Position numbers and translations under genes: made by a program. A stretch of 64,000 bases of DNA, taken from assembly GCA_943357175.1 (NCBI GenBank), contig CALRGE010000005.1, forward strand, positions 30,830-94,829, in the 5' to 3' direction. This document shows positions 62,333-64,000 of the stretch, piece after piece (position 1 is the first letter of the stretch; each line of letters starts with the position of its first letter). This DNA is from Candidatus Peribacteria bacterium. GTDB taxonomy: Bacteria; Patescibacteriota; Gracilibacteria; UBA1369; 2-02-FULL-48-14. The notes beneath the pieces are model-generated. The model was not told where the DNA came from, searched no databases, and saw only the letters and a list, made by a program, of their open reading frames with translations.

Positions 62333-63175
62333 TCACGCCGCTTTAGCTTTCTCCAAGTTTTCTTTGTATTTGTAAAGTGCATCTCTAACTGCCTCTTTTA
62401 CCGGTCGAATTTTAATTCCTTCTGCTTCAAGTTTTTTTGTAGATAGGCCACAATTTGATCTCTTTGCTTTTGTAATTTTTTCCATTTCCTCAACGGAGAA
62501 AAGTTCATAATTATAAGAAGGATCAACAATCTCTTTATACATATCCAGAATTTCCTGGTGATTTATAGTACCTTCGTTTGTCACGTTATAAATTCCAGTC
62601 GCCTTTTTATCAATCAGAGCCTTTCCAACCTGCAAGAAATCATCAATAACGCTCACGGAATTCGGAATCGAAATAACTTTTGGATACTTTGTTATTTTTG
62701 TGATGAAATTTCTTTCACCTGGCTCACCATCCAGCGGCATTCGAAGTCGCAATTGCAAAATCGGAAACTCTTTCATCATTGCTTCACTCCAAGCCTTTGT
62801 TTTTGAATAAAAACTTCCGAAAAAATTCGGTGCATCATCTTCATTAAAACCTTCCCCATTTTTATAACCTTCATAAACACAACCACTTCCCACATGAACC
62901 ATATAAATTCCTAATTCTTGGCTTGCACTAGCCAAAATCAAAGGTGCGGTTACATTAGAAAAAAGAGTCTCGGTTTTATGATCTTCACACCAATCCACAT
63001 TTGGCCTACCAGTTTTTCCAGCACAGTTTATCACGACCTCAGGTCGCATCTTCTCTAACTCAGCTTTCACAGCACTATAATCCTCAAGCCTCACATCAGA
63101 AAGCATAGCGTCCTCACCCAAAAATTCCTTAAACTTGTTGCCGATGTAGCCTTTTCCAAATATTAAATATTTCAT
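62333..63175 (-). CDS. NAD(P)-dependent epimerase/reductase, NRS/ER-like (rhamnose synthesis)
   Basis: SDR-fold enzyme of the RmlD group. It resembles eukaryotic and viral NRS/ER (UER1), which carries out the 3,5-epimerase/4-reductase step to nucleotide-L-rhamnose. Shared blocks: MKYLIFGKGYIG (dinucleotide site), CAGKTGRPNVDWCEDHKTET, NFFGSFYSKTKAW with catalytic Tyr-x3-Lys, RNFITKITKYPKVISIPNS, TGIYNVTNEGTINHQEILDM and KRSNCGLSTKKLEAEGI. 280 aa, start at ATG 63175; an open frame to 63283 is rejected because it crosses the divergent promoter. It likely makes an activated deoxysugar for the surface. Confidence 0.82.
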   Translation of the reverse strand: MKYLIFGKGYIGNKFKEFLGEDAMLSDVRLEDYSAVKAELEKMRPEVVINCAGKTGRPNVDWCEDHKTETLFSNVTAPLILASASQELGIYMVHVGSGCVYEGYKNGEGFNEDDAPNFFGSFYSKTKAWSEAMMKEFPILQLRLRMPLDGEPGERNFITKITKYPKVISIPNSVSVIDDFLQVGKALIDKKATGIYNVTNEGTINHQEILDMYKEIVDPSYNYELFSVEEMEKITKAKRSNCGLSTKKLEAEGIKIRPVKEAVRDALYKYKENLEKAKAA

Positions 63176-63184
63176 AGTTCGCAA

Positions 63185-63222
63185 ATTATAACATTGAAAT
63201 TCTGGGAAAAAAACGCTAAATT
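63185..63222. promoter_or_regulatory. Divergent promoters between the NRS/ER and kinase genes
   Basis: Plus strand: TTGAAA (63194-63199), 17-bp spacer, TAAATT (63217-63222), 7 bp before the kinase ATG. Minus strand: TATAAT at 63185-63190, 9 bp before the NRS/ER start, with only a poor -35. Both messages would be nearly leaderless. Confidence 0.5.
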
Positions 63223-63229
63223 GCCGGCT

Positions 63230-64000
63230 ATGCGCAAAACATTGATAGATATCAACCCTTATGGAGCCGCTGAAGACATGCACGCAGAGCCAGATTTTGA
63301 AGCAAGTTATTTTGCCAGGTTATATAATGAGGGAGCTCGCGATGTTAGACTGATAAAAGAAACTGATGGAAAAATCGAACTTGATCAACTTCAAGACACA
63401 GTTCGACTAAAAATCAAAAAAGTGTTGGGCGGAAATCAGTGGAATGTTTACCAAAATTTACGCACAATGAAGGCTTCAAACTTTGATGCTCATTTTGGAA
63501 TATCAAATGGAGAAGTAGCAAGAAAAATTCTATATGTTCCGGGAATTAAAGGAAAAATTGATCTTAAAAATCCTGATGGGATTGGAGAACCGGTTTGGAA
63601 TAAAAACTTAAAAGATACTGACGTTTTTATAAGTTCTAGCCCTCCCTTAATTGGCGGAGAAGCATACTGGAAAGGCTTACGAGACGCACTAAACAGAGAT
63701 AAAAGCACAGGAATTATTTGGAATCCACAGCGAAAACAAATCGCTCCAGGCGGCCTTGAGAGAGAAACTTTAAAAGCACTAAAAGGAAGAGTCAAAATTC
63801 TTCAAGTTAATGAAGCAGAAGCTAAAGATATGGTAAGCAGCTATCTACATCGCGACGGGAACATTGATAGGCTTCAAGATTTGGTTCAATCTGAATGGAC
63901 TGTTGTGACAAAAGGCGCAGAAGGGATTCGCGGCTACGTTGGCGGAAGAAAATATGATGAGCCAATTTACGAGCGTGACGGTTATGTGCGGGCGAGTCTG
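63230..64000 (+). CDS. PfkB-like carbohydrate kinase (partial, 3' end outside the window)
   Basis: 257 codons without a stop up to the window edge. The protein starts MRKTLIDINPYGAAEDMHAE. The later part has PfkB-like features: DVFISSSPPLIGGEAYWKGL, a WNP strand, ILQVNEAEAKDM (the NxxE region) and WTVVTKGAEGIRGYVGGRKY (the strand before the anion hole). The catalytic GAGD motif would lie beyond base 64000. The N-terminus is not typical of the family. Substrate unknown; a sugar kinase would fit next to a deoxysugar gene. Confidence 0.62.
   Translation, partial: MRKTLIDINPYGAAEDMHAEPDFEASYFARLYNEGARDVRLIKETDGKIELDQLQDTVRLKIKKVLGGNQWNVYQNLRTMKASNFDAHFGISNGEVARKILYVPGIKGKIDLKNPDGIGEPVWNKNLKDTDVFISSSPPLIGGEAYWKGLRDALNRDKSTGIIWNPQRKQIAPGGLERETLKALKGRVKILQVNEAEAKDMVSSYLHRDGNIDRLQDLVQSEWTVVTKGAEGIRGYVGGRKYDEPIYERDGYVRASL

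Noticed and set aside
63176..63283. N-terminal extension of the NRS/ER-like gene
   Set aside because: It runs into the divergent kinase gene and its promoter; the Rossmann fold begins at MKYLIFGKG.

Overview
The window looks like a piece of a Candidate Phyla Radiation (Patescibacteria) chromosome, most plausibly a Peregrinibacteria-like lineage. I infer this from AT-rich DNA with dense short operons, an archaeal-type triosephosphate isomerase, a TrmB-family regulator beside glnA, very large secreted proteins of unknown function and many orphan small proteins. UGA acts as a stop codon (for example at the ends of ftsX, recO and rny), so this is not the UGA=Gly code of Gracilibacteria or Absconditabacteria. 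Genes mostly lack a Shine-Dalgarno sequence. Many have a recognisable -35/-10 pair 5-30 nt before the start, and some look leaderless. No rRNA, tRNA, CRISPR array, transposase or prophage was seen.

Layout. 1-9.6 kb: the 5' end of tpiA, then a surface module of a 1574-aa protein, a 49-aa lipoprotein, a 1213-aa secreted protein and an ECF-type sigma factor. 9.7-18 kb: holA, glnA with a divergent TrmB-like regulator, a His-rich lipoprotein, efp, two coiled-coil genes with operator-like promoters, and gatCA. 18-25 kb: a small membrane protein, a nucleotidyltransferase, ftsX and recO overlapping in a row; then a bifunctional-type Rel protein with two membrane proteins. 25-36.6 kb: a proton-pumping pyrophosphatase, a cell-wall GH3/deacetylase pair, L25, YbaB, MltG, and dnaA followed by a FecR-like gene. 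36.7-47.3 kb: the pyrH-frr-rseP operon, a pilT operon containing a cyclic-nucleotide-binding protein, groESL behind a CIRCE element, and rny. 47.5-64 kb: a GT-C-like membrane glycosyltransferase, a lamin-tail surface protein, a redox operon (2Fe-2S ferredoxin, thioredoxin reductase, peroxiredoxin, DHH phosphoesterase), a small-gene cluster with an orphan Phd-like antitoxin, SOD, Bcp, PepA, an AI-2E-type permease, an NRS/ER-like rhamnose reductase and a truncated PfkB-like kinase.

Themes. Several genes serve cell-wall and surface assembly (GH3, deacetylase, MltG, FtsX, RseP, the GT-C protein, the lamin-tail protein, NRS/ER, the giant secreted proteins). Others serve oxidative defence (SOD, Bcp, AhpC-type Prx, ferredoxin/TrxB) and stress control (Rel, CIRCE-groESL, ECF sigma).

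The most interesting material is non-coding: three loci with 11-bp-periodic CAGGA repeats upstream of unrelated genes; a pair of 23-bp palindromes 64 bp apart; an about 78-nt dispersed repeat; unlooped GC-rich palindromes in spacers; a terminator-like hairpin with a tiny overlapping reading frame in the rny leader; and a 110-bp nested inverted repeat between rny and groES.
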